NCBI GenBank assembly: GCA_035315685.1
Contig: DATFXR010000886.1
Location: forward strand, 1 to 24,979
Length of the DNA stretch: 24,979 bases
Direction: 5' to 3'
DNA from: QHWK01 sp035315685
GTDB taxonomy: Bacteria; Acidobacteriota; Vicinamibacteria; Vicinamibacterales; CAVVIG01
A program made the position numbers and the translations under genes. The notes below the pieces were generated by a model, which was given only the letters and a program-made list of their open reading frames with translations, was not told the DNA's origin and did no database searches. Positions 1 to 8,110 of the stretch are shown here, one piece after another. The stretch's first letter is position 1, and each line of letters begins with the position of its first letter.

Positions 1-2
1 GA

Positions 3-884
3 CGCGGCCTCACCGGCAGCTGGTCGAAGGGGCGCAGCGATTACTACGCCTACTATCACTGCCGCCCTGGCTGCCGTGCGGTGAACGTCACGAAAGCCAC
101 GCTCGAACGCCTGTTCGCAGACGAACTCGCTCTGCTGCAGCCAACTCCGGGCTACATGCGGCTGCTCAAAGAATCAGTGCTCCAGATCTGGAAGGCGCGG
201 AAGGCAGAGGTGCGCGACGAGATCGCACAGGCTGAGCGAGCAGCGAGGGTGATTAAAGGAAAGCTCGACCGTCTCGACGAAGCGTTCCTCTTCGAGCGCT
301 CGATCGATATCGAGACGTACGACCGCCACGCTGAGAAACTGCGCGAGGAACTGACGCTCGCGCGAATCGACCGTCACTCAGGCCAGCTCGAAGAACTCGA
401 CGTAGAAGGCATCCTGGCGTTCGCAGAACGCGTTCTACCGCGCGCCGCCGATCTCTGGGTGGAGGCGTCACTCGACCAACGCGAGCGGTTCCAACAACTG
501 TTCTTTCCGGACGGAATCGCGTTCGACGGAAATCGGTTTGTTGGAACCGGCGCAACCGCCCCGGCCTTCCGCTACTTGCAGGAAATCGCCGAACCAACGT
601 ACGAACTCCCTGTAGAGCACCGTGATCTCGTCGATGCTCTGGGCGTTCACGACTCTTGGAACGATCGTTCGGATCTCCGGACTGTATTCGTCTGCGGGTG
701 CGCCGCCTTCAAGCAGCGCGATCGGATTTGCCTCATTGATCGCTGGCTCGATGGCTGCGGTAACGCCGATGGCCATTGCCGGACGTGCTACGAGGCTGTG
801 GGAAGTTCGCGTAGCGCCAAACCGACTCCCATCGCAGCACCGACCACACAGCACAGTGGCCACACCCGCATTGGCAGACGATAG
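3..884 (+). CDS. Large serine recombinase, C-terminal part (5' end outside window)
   Basis: The reading frame is open from the window edge, so the upstream catalytic domain is missing here. The first visible residues (LTGSWSKGRSDYYAYYHC, then RPGC) are the second half of the recombinase zinc ribbon. A long charged coiled-coil-like stretch follows (roughly 180-400), then a conserved C-terminal block ending in FFPDGIAFDG and FRYLQEIAEP near 590. This order of zinc ribbon, coiled coil and C-terminal tail is typical of large serine recombinases that move integrative elements. The family-like part stops near 600; the remaining ~95 codons to the stop at 884 are cysteine- and arginine-rich, lie antisense to a membrane-protein remnant, and are probably read-through past a lost stop. 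A second, more decayed copy of the same 3' end is at 3893-4150. Family call is firm; whether this copy is functional cannot be seen. Confidence 0.82.
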   Translation, partial: RGLTGSWSKGRSDYYAYYHCRPGCRAVNVTKATLERLFADELALLQPTPGYMRLLKESVLQIWKARKAEVRDEIAQAERAARVIKGKLDRLDEAFLFERSIDIETYDRHAEKLREELTLARIDRHSGQLEELDVEGILAFAERVLPRAADLWVEASLDQRERFQQLFFPDGIAFDGNRFVGTGATAPAFRYLQEIAEPTYELPVEHRDLVDALGVHDSWNDRSDLRTVFVCGCAAFKQRDRICLIDRWLDGCGNADGHCRTCYEAVGSSRSAKPTPIAAPTTQHSGHTRIGRR

Positions 885-1063
885 GTCGTGGCCGCGATGG
901 TGAGGCAGAGAACAGCCAGGCTGGCGCCTCCCACAGCTCCGAACGACAACAGAAAAGGAATGGTACGAAAACGAACGAGGTGAACCCCTCCGATCAACAA
1001 GACGCCCGCGAGGCCAAAAACAGGGAGATACAGAAGCCACGCTGCGCATGAGATGCGAACGCA
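612..1063 (-). pseudogene. Frameshifted small membrane protein remnant
   Basis: On the minus strand a frame open from about 1063 to 788 encodes three hydrophobic segments (around LLYLPVFGLAGVLLIGG, FLLSFGAVGGASLAVLCL and VWPLCCVVGAAMGVGLAL). It has no ATG in frame; the first usable start is TTG at 1000. Near 790 the likely continuation moves to another frame, which reads AMAIGVTAAIEPAINEAN and then an acidic soluble tail (EYSPEIRTIVPRVVN) before running antisense to the recombinase end. ATG codons at 1076, 1064 and 1049 are in that second frame, so at least one and possibly two frameshifts are needed to rebuild a gene. I do not recognise a family. It could be a decayed three-helix membrane protein or a chance hydrophobic frame. 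Confidence 0.35.
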
Positions 1064-1140
1064 TCAGAACAGGCATAGCGTTAACCCCCAGTTGTCCGAA
1101 TCTGTACCGCCGGCCGCAACAGTCTTTCGGCGTCTCACCT

Positions 1141-1527
1141 TCAGTGCGCGGGCGATGGAGCCAGTTCGGATGGTTCGTCCGCTCGCGATTTCGGCACTCG
1201 GGTAGTGCTCACCACATTCGTCTTGATCGGGGCACGCGGCACGGGCATCGCCATCGCAGCAGGCTCGGGTTCATCATCATCATCATCGGGCGCGGCTCGG
1301 TAGTAAGCCTCGGCGATCGCAGCGAGCCTGTCGGCCTTGGCGGTCCGACCCTTTAGGCGATGGTACTCAGCGAGATCGGAATAGCGGTCGTAGAAGAAGA
1401 GATGCGAATCGAGGAGGCCGCCGTTCCGATCGACCGCCCACGTGAAGGTCGTCCCGAGGGCCCACACAAACGCTTTCATCGACAGAATGTCGAGCACGAT
1501 AAGAGCGCGTGACCAAACGGAAGGCAT
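1141..1527 (-). CDS. Hypothetical protein with N-terminal hydrophobic segment and acidic linker
   Basis: 128 residues starting at ATG 1527, with a good AGGGG Shine-Dalgarno a few bases upstream. Residues 5-32 are mostly hydrophobic (ALIVLDILSMKAFVWALGTTF) and could be a membrane anchor or uncleaved signal. The middle is a short helical segment rich in Tyr, Arg and Ala (YHRLKGRTAKADRLAAIAEAYYRAA). A run of five Asp codons and a Pro/Ala-rich disordered tail follow. The Asp run corresponds to the cat-repeat seen on the plus strand near 1273-1287. No family recognised. It is unrelated in strand and spacing to the PIN operon that starts 130 bp away on the other strand. Confidence 0.55.
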   Translation of the reverse strand: MPSVWSRALIVLDILSMKAFVWALGTTFTWAVDRNGGLLDSHLFFYDRYSDLAEYHRLKGRTAKADRLAAIAEAYYRAAPDDDDDEPEPAAMAMPVPRAPIKTNVVSTTRVPKSRADEPSELAPSPAH

Positions 1528-1656
1528 GTCCCCTGAGCAAGTATCTCACCTCCGATCGGGAGAGCCAACCGCAGGCTGCGATCACAAAATTGCATTCGTT
1601 CATGCCAGGCCGTAATCTGACTCGAGGTGGATTTCCAGCGGTAAGCGTTCCGTGAG

Positions 1657-2444
1657 ATGTTGACGATATCGATCGACAACGGCGGGCGCTTGGTCGCTAC
1701 GCAGCGCGACTGCTCGCCGACCGTCTATCTGGATCACTGGGCTTTCCGCGAGCTGTCGACAACGCCGGCGCTCGCTGAGCGGTTCGTCGCCGCGCTAAAG
1801 CTGCGAAACGGCACTCTCGCGTCGTCGTGTACCAACTTGATCGAGTTCTGCAACGTGACGGATGACCACCAGGCTAGACAAGCCGAGGAACTGCTCGAGG
1901 CAAGTCTGCCGCACGTCTTCTTTCTCGAAATGGATCCGTTCCTGGTGCAAACGCGCGAGGACGAGCTGCTGCGAGGCGGCCCGCCCAGGAAGATCGCGAA
2001 CTGTTCACCACGCTGTTTCGATTGAAGCCCCAATCCGTCTCCGTGTTTACCGCCCGGATGCTTTTTGATGGTGTTCGAAGCGGCATCGGGCGGCAGGCCA
2101 ACGAACTTGCTGACACCATCGTCCAACAGGTCGCCAAGCTTCGGATCGAACACGAATCGGACGCTGCATTTCAGACCACTCTCAAGAGGCCGCCGACCTT
2201 CCAGAAGATGCAGAAGGGAACGCGCCTTATCCTCAAGGAGCTGCTGCGGGGTCTCGTTCTTGATCGCTCGACGAACCTCTCGCGTAATCACGCCGTGGAT
2301 TTCCTGCACGCGGTCGTCCCCGTTTCGTACTGCGACTTCGTCATGCTGGACAAGTACTGGGAAGAGCAGGTACGGCGCATGCGCGAGCGTCTAGCCAGAG
2401 CTTCGATTGGAAGTGCGGTTGATATCATCCGTCACCGTCGATGA
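1657..2444 (+). pseudogene. PIN-like domain protein, split by one frameshift near 1985
   Basis: Two overlapping frames join into one protein of about 260 residues. The first (1657-2025) holds TVYLDHWAF and NLIEFCNV. The second, which reads without a stop across 1983 (AQEDRELFTTLFRLKPQSVS), ends with VSYCDFVMLDKYWEEQVRRM. The spaced acidic residues (Asp in YLDHW, Glu in NLIEF, Asp in YCDFVMLD) fit the metal-binding pattern of PIN-type ribonucleases, the toxin class of many VapBC-like modules. The frame change falls in a G/C-rich stretch around 1972-1988. The stop at 2444 overlaps the next start as ATGA, so this is the first gene of a three-gene operon. A sequencing error at the G/C run is the main alternative to a true pseudogene. 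The PIN call rests on motif spacing only. Confidence 0.55.
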
Positions 2445-2707
2445 CTTCCAGGCTCGAGTTTCCGTCCTGGTGGAGCTGGGAACTTTCGTTCACTCCTCAT
2501 GCCGAATTGCGCATGGAACAGCGCGGCGTGACGGAGGTCGACGTCCGCGCTATGCTGGGGCGAGCGACCGCATGTGAGCCGAGCGTGGTGGAGGGCCGAT
2601 TCATGATCCATGTCGCCAGGAACAAGCGGGCGTGGATCGTGATCGTGGAGCCCGACGTCGACGCCTCGCTGCTGGTCGTCGTCACTGCCTATGAGGTCTC
2701 CGAATGA
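2441..2707 (+). CDS. DUF4258-like small protein (possible toxin of a TA-like pair)
   Basis: 88 residues. The core LSFTPHAELRMEQRGVTEVDV is the hallmark of DUF4258 proteins (FTxHAxxRMxxRGIs), followed by a beta-rich half (GRFMIHVARNKRAWIVIVEP, then LLVVVTAYEV) as expected for this RelE-like fold. Its ATG overlaps the stop of the PIN gene by 4 nt and its own stop overlaps the start of the DUF2283-like gene by 4 nt, so the three are translationally coupled. DUF4258/DUF2283 neighbours are commonly annotated as toxin-antitoxin-like pairs; activity here is inference. Confidence 0.68.
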   Translation: MTSRLEFPSWWSWELSFTPHAELRMEQRGVTEVDVRAMLGRATACEPSVVEGRFMIHVARNKRAWIVIVEPDVDASLLVVVTAYEVSE

Positions 2708-2976
2708 CTGAGCGTTCTCTGCAGGTGACGTACCGGAAAGGGAAGCCGTTTTCCGCGTACCTGCACCTCTCGCATCAGACCGGAGAAAAGAGCGCGAGGA
2801 CGGTTCCATCAACCGACGGTCTGCTCGTGACCGACTACGGGCAGAACGGCAAGGCAATCGGCGTCGAAATCACCGCTCCCTCAGCCGTGCCGTTAGAGCG
2901 CTTGAACCAAGTCCTCGCCGACCTCGGAGAGACGCCACTAAGCGAGCACGACTACCTGCCGGTTCGAGCAGCGTAG
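2704..2976 (+). CDS. DUF2283-like small protein (possible antitoxin)
   Basis: 90 residues, coupled to the preceding gene through an ATGA overlap. The pattern FSAYLHLSH, then LLVTDYGQNGKAIGVEITAPSAV resembles DUF2283 (a degenerate AYLYLS strand, DYDxxGxxVGIEIL, then xxS), a small all-beta family often paired with DUF4258. The C-terminus (LERLNQVLADLGETPLSEHDY) is helical and could be the part that binds a partner. Its role as antitoxin is inferred only from gene pairing. Confidence 0.62.
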   Translation: MTERSLQVTYRKGKPFSAYLHLSHQTGEKSARTVPSTDGLLVTDYGQNGKAIGVEITAPSAVPLERLNQVLADLGETPLSEHDYLPVRAA

Positions 2977-3040
2977 GCACCGAAAGAACGTGGCCGGGAT
3001 CCTCCACGGCCATCACACGCTCGAGTGTCGCGCTGTGCTC

Positions 3041-3110
3041 GGCGCCGTCAAGGCCGCGTCGCTGCGCTCCGCCGCCGCGTTCCGCGGCGCTTCGGGCCTT
3101 GACCGCGCCT
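3041..3110. repeat. Imperfect inverted repeat between operons
   Basis: The arms GTCAAGGCC (3047-3055) and GGCCTTGAC (3095-3103) are perfect inverted copies, with a G/C-rich centre (CGCCGCCGCGTTCCGCGGCG) that can also fold. There is no T-run, so it is not a clear intrinsic terminator, though it lies downstream of the DUF2283-like gene. It may be a dispersed palindromic element. Confidence 0.35.
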
Positions 3111-3189
3111 ACGCGCAGCGCCTCGTTTGCATTTGCGTGACGGCCGCATCGAGTACGTCCAGATTCAACTCGGGAATCGATTGGCACAC

Positions 3190-3585
3190 ATGATTCGGTA
3201 CATCGAGCTCAAGTCGGGTTATCACGACGACGGTCCTGCGTGGATTGCACGGGTCTTGGTGTCGAAATCAGGCCGTACGGTGTATTTCAACGGGAAGGCG
3301 CTAAAGCGAAGCACGCAGGGTGTGTCTGGCAACTATTACGACATTGAAACGGCCGAAAGTTACTGGGTCTCCGGGGTGAAGAAAAAGGGCGGCGATCGTC
3401 ACTGGGCCGGCCGCGGAAAGATCACTATCGACGCCGGCGCGATTGACGAGTACCTCCAAATTGTCGGCGCGAAGGAGTTGGACCCGTCACGATTCGTTGT
3501 TTCAGCCGCGATCAAGCCACCCGACGCCAAGAAGTTCCACGCGCTGGAGAATCAGCCAATGACGCCGCCCGATGGCTCAGTTTGA
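3190..3585 (+). CDS. Conserved hypothetical protein (small, soluble)
   Basis: 131 residues from ATG 3190; the open frame extends further upstream but that part lies next to the inverted repeat and is not protein-like. The core reads MIRYIELKSGYHDDGPAWI, then SGRTVYFNGKALKR, GNYYDIETAESYWVSGVKKK and GDRHWAG, a set of motifs I know from a widespread family of short hypothetical proteins sometimes mis-named after an unrelated synthase. No membrane segment or signal peptide. Function unknown. It stands alone, about 600 bp upstream of the left end of the island; the ~300 bp that follow (3586-3892) hold no gene I can support. Confidence 0.72.
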   Translation: MIRYIELKSGYHDDGPAWIARVLVSKSGRTVYFNGKALKRSTQGVSGNYYDIETAESYWVSGVKKKGGDRHWAGRGKITIDAGAIDEYLQIVGAKELDPSRFVVSAAIKPPDAKKFHALENQPMTPPDGSV

Positions 3586-3892
3586 TCAATATGCGTCAGG
3601 GAGCTATGCTGCGTTCAGCTCGCGCTGTTTCCCCCGAGCCGCCCGCTTCGCGCACTTCCGCCTGCGGACTTCGTTCGGTCGTCGCTCTTGAGCCACGAGC
3701 CGAGCGCCTCCCCTGGTCTTCAACGATCTGAGTCACGTCATCACCTATGACAACCGTCGCGCGTTTCACCGCGCGACTCGATGACGGCCAAGAGCCCTCA
3801 TCCGCGCAAATTGATGTGGACGTCTTGGAAATCTCTCGACGTCCCAGGCGCGAACAACCACAACAACTCGTGTCCGTTTGTGGAGCGCGTTG

Positions 3893-4160
3893 CGACAAGC
3901 TGCGCGAGGAACTCACGCTCGCGCAGATGGACCGTCACGCCACGGAGATCGAGGGACTCGACGTAGAGGGCATCCTGGCGTTCGCAGAGCGCGTTCTACC
4001 GAGCGCGCCGAACCTTTGGGTCCGCTCGTCGCTCGCTCAGAAACAGCGCCTGCAGCACGTGTTCTTTCCGGACGGGATCCGCTTCGACGGGAAGAAGGCT
4101 TGTTGGAACCGGCGTAACCGTACCGGCTTTCAGCTACTTGCGGGAGATCAGAACCGATAA
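3893..4160 (+). pseudogene. Second serine recombinase 3' remnant, frameshifted
   Basis: The frame reads DKLREELTLAQMDRH, GLDVEGILAFAERVLPSAPN and VFFPDGIRFDG, matching the C-terminal block of the recombinase at 333-590 almost residue by residue and with high DNA similarity. Upstream of 3893 the homology stops, so only the last ~85 residues survive. At about 4096 one extra base compared with the first copy shifts the frame. After correcting it, the protein continues GTGVTVPAFSYLREI and then reads straight into the antisense of a tRNA 3' end (VDQTGVEP). The gene therefore abuts the 26-bp att-like repeat at 4169, the usual position of a recombinase gene at the end of an integrated element. Confidence 0.8.
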
Positions 4161-4168
4161 TGAAGGTT

Positions 4169-4194
4169 TGGTGGACCAGACGGGAGTCGAACCC
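4169..4194. repeat. att-like direct repeat, left copy (tRNA-Ala 3' end)
   Basis: These 26 bases are identical to 19521-19546, the CCA end, acceptor strand and part of the T-arm of the intact tRNA-Ala gene, in the same orientation. Identity stops sharply on both sides (4168 and 4195 differ from 19520 and 19547). A tRNA-3'-end fragment directly repeated 15.35 kb away is the standard scar of site-specific integration. It lies 8 bp beyond the end of the recombinase remnant. Confidence 0.88.
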
Positions 4195-4392
4195 TTTGAG
4201 CGCGTTTCTCTAACTGAGTGACGGCGCGCGACTTCTGGCCTCAAGGGTTTGATTCTCGTCGAGTTAGAGCATTCGGGTTTTCTTCTGGAATCTTCGCTGG
4301 TCCTCGCGAATCGACCTGAATCGTGGAGACGTTTTGGAGACGGCGTCGAGCCACTCGCCGCTTCACGACTGCCTGAACGGCGACGCGCTGCT

Positions 4393-4421
4393 CGCGGGTT
4401 CAAATCGGGCGCCCGCAACCA
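4393..4421 (+). pseudogene. tRNA-fMet-like 3' tail vestige
   Basis: The string GCGGGTTCAAATC, four further bases, then CGCCCGCAACCA resembles the T-arm, acceptor strand and encoded CCA of bacterial initiator tRNA (GGTTCAAATC... CCCGCAACCA). The two T-stem halves do not pair properly and no anticodon arm is found upstream, so only a decayed tail is present. Such tails are left when an element recombines into a tRNA gene. Confidence 0.45.
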
Positions 4422-4533
4422 TCTGAATTTCTAGTTTGCGTGGGCGGCTGCGTGACGCAAGCACTGGCTCATCCGCCTCACCACCCTGGACGATCTCCCG
4501 GCTATCTCATCAGTGCGGCATCCGCCGCGGGAC

Positions 4534-4565
4534 GGATTGAGCCCGCGACCTTCTGGTTCGTAGTC
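4534..4565 (-). pseudogene. tRNA-Arg(ACG)-like 3' half vestige
   Basis: On the minus strand ACTACGAACCAGAAGGTCGC reads like the anticodon loop (CTACGAA, anticodon ACG), 3' anticodon stem and variable region of tRNA-Arg, followed by GGGCTCAATC, a damaged T-arm. No 5' half, intact T-stem or acceptor can be built. Read in protein frame on the plus strand it gives EPATFWFV, a string typical of ORFs that run antisense through tRNA ends. Confidence 0.4.
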
Positions 4566-5118
4566 GTGATGCGGCAGATCGCCGGCCGACGACAGACGAT
4601 GATCAAGATCCATCGCAGAGTAACTTGCGGTCGATCACCTGACGCGCTCAATAAGCGTCGCTCTCGAGCGATCAGCGTCGTTGAACTGGGTTACGTAGCA
4701 GTCCACGTCACATTTATTCGCAGGTTCGCGGGAGGCGAACAATCGGAGCCGTCGATTGACGGAGCGGCGAATCGCACGCATTCCTTCGCGGATCGAGTTT
4801 TTGCGGATCACAGGCTGTGCGCCGGAGCCGCAAGACGTTGTGCGGCGGGGACAGTCAGCTCGAAGAGCGCAACGCTGTGGTTCACGTCTGCTCGTGTGAT
4901 CAAGAACCGCACGGCAAGCGGGCCGAGATGGATGGTCTCGTCGGCACGAACTGCAGGAGATCCGACGGCGACAGCATAGCGGCCAGCGTATCAGAGGCTG
5001 AGTTCATCGAAGCCCTAAGCGCCCCGTTGCGGCGTCAATCAGATTATTGGACACTACCACCTTCACGATTGTGTCCAGAGCTGGTGCCATACTACCGACG
5101 ACCGCATCACCGAATTGG

Positions 5119-6474
5119 ATGGTGTCTCGACGCACACGGTTGTCCGTCTTGACTTCTATGATCCTGGCAGCGGTTCTGGTCAGTATGGCCTTTGGACAGT
5201 CGCCGGGCCCAGCGCTGTGGGTTGCCTTATGTAGCAACTCGGCTTCGAGCCCCGCGGACGGCCTAACCACGTACGAAGCCCCGGACGGGCGAGTTCAGAC
5301 CACCCATGTTGCCGCGACGGCGCCCGTCGGTTGCGTCGCCACTCCGCTGCCGATCGCATATGAGGATGTCGTGTGGGTCCGACTTGTGGCGCCGGCCACC
5401 ACGAATCGCCTCAGCCGAGGATTGATCCTTCTAGGAGGAGACGGCGTACCGAGCAGCGGCAGCGAGATTGTCCTGCCGGACGAAACGTCGCAGGCTCCAA
5501 CCCAAGTCTCCGCCGTTTCCAGCAACCGCTCGTCGGCACTCTCAGAAGGCCAGCCGCCGATCCGAGCCATGTGGGCCTGGCGTCCAGAGCTCTGGCGCTC
5601 TGAAGCCTCGTCGCTGTTCGCTCGAGCGTCGTCGTGGAATGTAGGTGTGCTCTATGTTTCGGTGCAGGTCGGCGCGGACGGCGCGCTTGTCGATGCAGAC
5701 CGGTTACGCGCATTCCTGCGGGACGCAGGCGATCGTCGTCTCCGTGTCTGGGCGGTTGAAGGCGATCCCCGCGCGGTCATGGAGGCGGAGCGTACCGCGA
5801 TGGTACAACGCGCTCGTGCCATCCGATCGTTCAATGCCGCAGGAAGTCCCGGATTCGATGGCGTGCAGTACGACATCGAACCATATCTCGTCCCTGGTTA
5901 CGCGCTGAACGAAGAACAGTGGAACGAAGCGTATGTGGCCACGATCGAACAGCTGCGAAAGGCCGCCGCCATGCCCGTCGAAGTGGCCGTGCCGTTCTGG
6001 TGGCTCAACGCAAGGACGGCTGACGGCCGTGTGATGGATCGTGTGAGCGCCTTCATCGAATCGGTTGCGGTAATGGACTATCGCACCGACCCCGATACGA
6101 TCGAACGCCTTGCGGAACCGTGGCTCGACTGGGGCGAGGCACACAAGCGCCGCATCCGTGTGGCATTAGAGGCCGGTCGCTTGCCCGACGAGCCGCGCTA
6201 CCACTTCCGTCCGGCTCCATCGGGGACGCTATTGCAGATCAAGATCGGCGACCGAGACGCGCTCGTGTTGGTCAGAGCACCTTACGCGAATCGATCCGGC
6301 GCAGCGTTCCGGTTGATCAGAACGTCCACATTCGAGGCGTCGACCGTCACGTTCTTCGGCCGCGCCGGCAACCTTCGGTCCCTTCTTCCGACGCTCGAGC
6401 GGCGCTTCAGTGGCTATGGTTCGTTCGCGGGTATCGCCCTTCACGAAGTCCCTCCGCCCGACGCGGCGCGCTGA
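5119..6474 (+). CDS. Secreted TIM-barrel glycosidase-like protein
   Basis: 451 residues from ATG 5119, which gives a textbook signal peptide (basic MVSRRTRLS, hydrophobic SMILAAVLVSMAFG, then QSPGP). An upstream in-frame start at 5047 would bury this signal, so I reject it. After a beta-rich N-terminal region and a Ser-rich linker, the C-terminal two thirds looks like a TIM barrel: AMWAWRPELW, VLYVSVQ, FDGVQYDIEPY (around residues 246-256, acidic residues placed like a glycosidase DxE active site), VEVAVPFWW and VMDYRTDP. GH18-like barrels share the DG...D.E and M.Y strands, but I cannot assign a family. It is convergent with the decayed kinase end of the polysaccharide operon, so a role in trimming or remodelling the glycan is plausible but inferred. 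Confidence 0.6.
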   Translation: MVSRRTRLSVLTSMILAAVLVSMAFGQSPGPALWVALCSNSASSPADGLTTYEAPDGRVQTTHVAATAPVGCVATPLPIAYEDVVWVRLVAPATTNRLSRGLILLGGDGVPSSGSEIVLPDETSQAPTQVSAVSSNRSSALSEGQPPIRAMWAWRPELWRSEASSLFARASSWNVGVLYVSVQVGADGALVDADRLRAFLRDAGDRRLRVWAVEGDPRAVMEAERTAMVQRARAIRSFNAAGSPGFDGVQYDIEPYLVPGYALNEEQWNEAYVATIEQLRKAAAMPVEVAVPFWWLNARTADGRVMDRVSAFIESVAVMDYRTDPDTIERLAEPWLDWGEAHKRRIRVALEAGRLPDEPRYHFRPAPSGTLLQIKIGDRDALVLVRAPYANRSGAAFRLIRTSTFEASTVTFFGRAGNLRSLLPTLERRFSGYGSFAGIALHEVPPPDAAR

Positions 6475-6578
6475 AAGCCGCGTCTCGGCATCGCCCCCAA
6501 TGTGCATGGGTTACGGCGATCCAGCGCCTGCCTGAGTTAGCGGATCCTCCGTTGATTTCGCGCGGCCCGATCCCGGGT

Positions 6579-7850
6579 TCATCGAAATGCGTATCCGAGG
6601 AAATGCGCCGGAATCGCACCGAAGCGCGGGACGCGGCACTTCAGCCGTCCGATCGGGTGACGCGGTGACCTTCGTGACGGGCATTCCGTCTCCCCCAGCC
6701 GGATCTCGAACGTCGTTCCGCCTTCCCGGTTGCTGACGACCTCGGTGGTGCCGCCGTGCTCTTCGACGAGCGCTTTCGCGATCGAGACGCCCAGTCCGGT
6801 GCCTCTCCCCTGGTTCTTGGTTCCGCCCTCGAGTTGCGAGAACTTCTGAAACAGCTGGTGGAGCCGGGCGGGCGGGATGCCCTGGCCGGAGTCGTGGACC
6901 GTCATCGCGACGCCGCCGTCGGCCATGGGACGCGCGCCGAACGTGACGGTGGATCCGGTCGGCGCGAACTTGGTCGCATTCGACAGCAGGTTGACGATCG
7001 CCTGCACCATGCGATCGACGTCCACGTGGACGACGCGGACGCCGGGCTGCACGTCGATCGACAGCTCGACGCGCGCAGTGGCGGCGATCGAACGCACGTT
7101 CTTCATCGGCAGTGCGCCCAGTTCGGTGACCGTCAGTGTTCGCCGCTGCAGCGTCAGCTTCCCGGCCTCGATCTTCGCACTGTCGAGAAGGTCGTTGACC
7201 ATGCGGATCAGACGGTCCGCGCTTGCAAGCGCCACCGTCACCAATTCGGTGTAGTCGGGTTCGAGGGAGCGTTCGGCTGCAGCAGCTGCAGCGGAGCCTT
7301 GATCGCCGTCATCGGCGTGCGCAGCTCATGGCTGAAGGTTGCAACAAAGTCATCCTTGAGTTGCTGAACTCGGCGAGTGGCGTGATCTCCTGGTAGCTGG
7401 CGGCGGTAGCGATGATCGCGCCTTTCCTGTCGCGAACGGGCGCGGCGGTACCGATGAACGGCGTTTCGACGCCATCCGGCCGTTTCAGGAACACTTCTTC
7501 GACGACGTACTTGCCGGCGGGTGCCCGCATGCTCGGCCAATTCTCGCGGGGGAGGACTTCGCGCTTAGCGTTCAGAAGCACAAGCGTATTGGTTTGCAGG
7601 TCGCTCTCGGTGACCGACGGGTTGTCGGCAAAACGATCGTCTGCCAAGTGTCGTGGACCTCGAGGATCTCGTCGCGATGCAGGATCGCATGCGCGCAGAT
7701 CACCTCGTCGCGGGGAGTCTCAGTCTTCGGCATGCCGATCTGCGACTTGAACCACTGCCGCGCGGCATCGATCAACGTCATGGTGGCGATTGGCGTGGCG
7801 CAGATGTGGGTGGCGAGCCACGTGAGGTTGTCGAAGACCGGTTCGCCTCC
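6579..7850 (-). pseudogene. GAF-PAS sensor histidine kinase, broken by several frameshifts
   Basis: Pieces of one kinase lie in order in different minus-strand frames. A GAF domain (near 7840-7650: ARQWFKSQIGMPKTETPRDE and ICAHAIL) is followed by a PAS-like segment (7540-7380: PFIGTAAPVRDRKGAIIATA), HisKA with the phospho-acceptor His (about 7350-7280: LKDDFVATFSHELRTPMTAI) and an HATPase_c domain (7244-6690: NLLSNATKFAP, DSGQGIPP, GRGTGLGVSIAKALVEEHGG). Frame changes occur near 7640, 7365 and 7260, and there is no single start. The HisKA/HATPase part is clearly related to the hybrid kinase at 16045-18543 but lacks receiver domains. Downstream of GGTTFEIRLGE the frame runs on to 6579, perhaps past a lost stop. 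It is the last member of the minus-strand polysaccharide operon. Confidence 0.82.
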
Positions 7851-8110
7851 TCGAGCTTGAACCCGTGAGACCTTGCGGTCAGGAAGACGATGGGAATATC
7901 GCGCGTCGCGGATCGGCCTTGAGGCGCCGACACGCCTCGGCGCCGTCGATTTCCGGCATCATGTAGTCGAGCAGAATCGCATCCGGGCGGTCCTGGGCGA
8001 CGCGCTCGAGCACGTCGCGGCCGCTGGCGGCCGCCGTGACGCGGTAGCCGGCGCGCTTCAGCGCCATCTTCGACATGACACGGATGTCCGGATCGCAGAT
8101 GCCGGCTCAT
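7850..8110 (-). pseudogene. Stand-alone receiver (CheY-like) remnant
   Basis: The ATG at 8110 overlaps the glycosyltransferase stop as ATGA, matching the layout of the intact plus-strand pair at 15680. The first residues that should carry the acidic pocket are lost; what follows in frame (DPDIRVMSKMALKRAGYRVT, then ILLDYMMPEIDGAEACRRLK) is a clear receiver with its phospho-Asp. A frameshift near 7905 moves to RDIPIVFLTARS, and the C-terminal third with the conserved Lys is deleted, running directly into the GAF part of the kinase. Not functional as it stands. Confidence 0.8.

Larger units (their letters stand above)
4195..5118. other. Gene-poor left end of island
   Basis: About 900 bp in which I see no credible protein gene. 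Frames open on the plus strand at 4440-4979 and 4817-5152 have no domain-like composition. The segment holds two tRNA-tail-like vestiges (4393-4421 and 4534-4565), which suggests it is an accumulation of integration scars. Confidence 0.55.

Noticed and set aside
600..884. C-terminal tail of the first recombinase as genuine protein
   Set aside because: Family similarity ends near 600 and the rest is Cys/Arg-rich and antisense to another coding-like frame; probably read-through.
1268..1290. cat-repeat as a microsatellite or His-tag-like feature
   Set aside because: It is the antisense of a short Asp run in the minus-strand hypothetical protein; five units only.
5004..5270. Minus-strand 88-residue frame over the start of the glycosidase-like gene
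   Set aside because: Antisense to a convincing signal peptide; no motif of its own.
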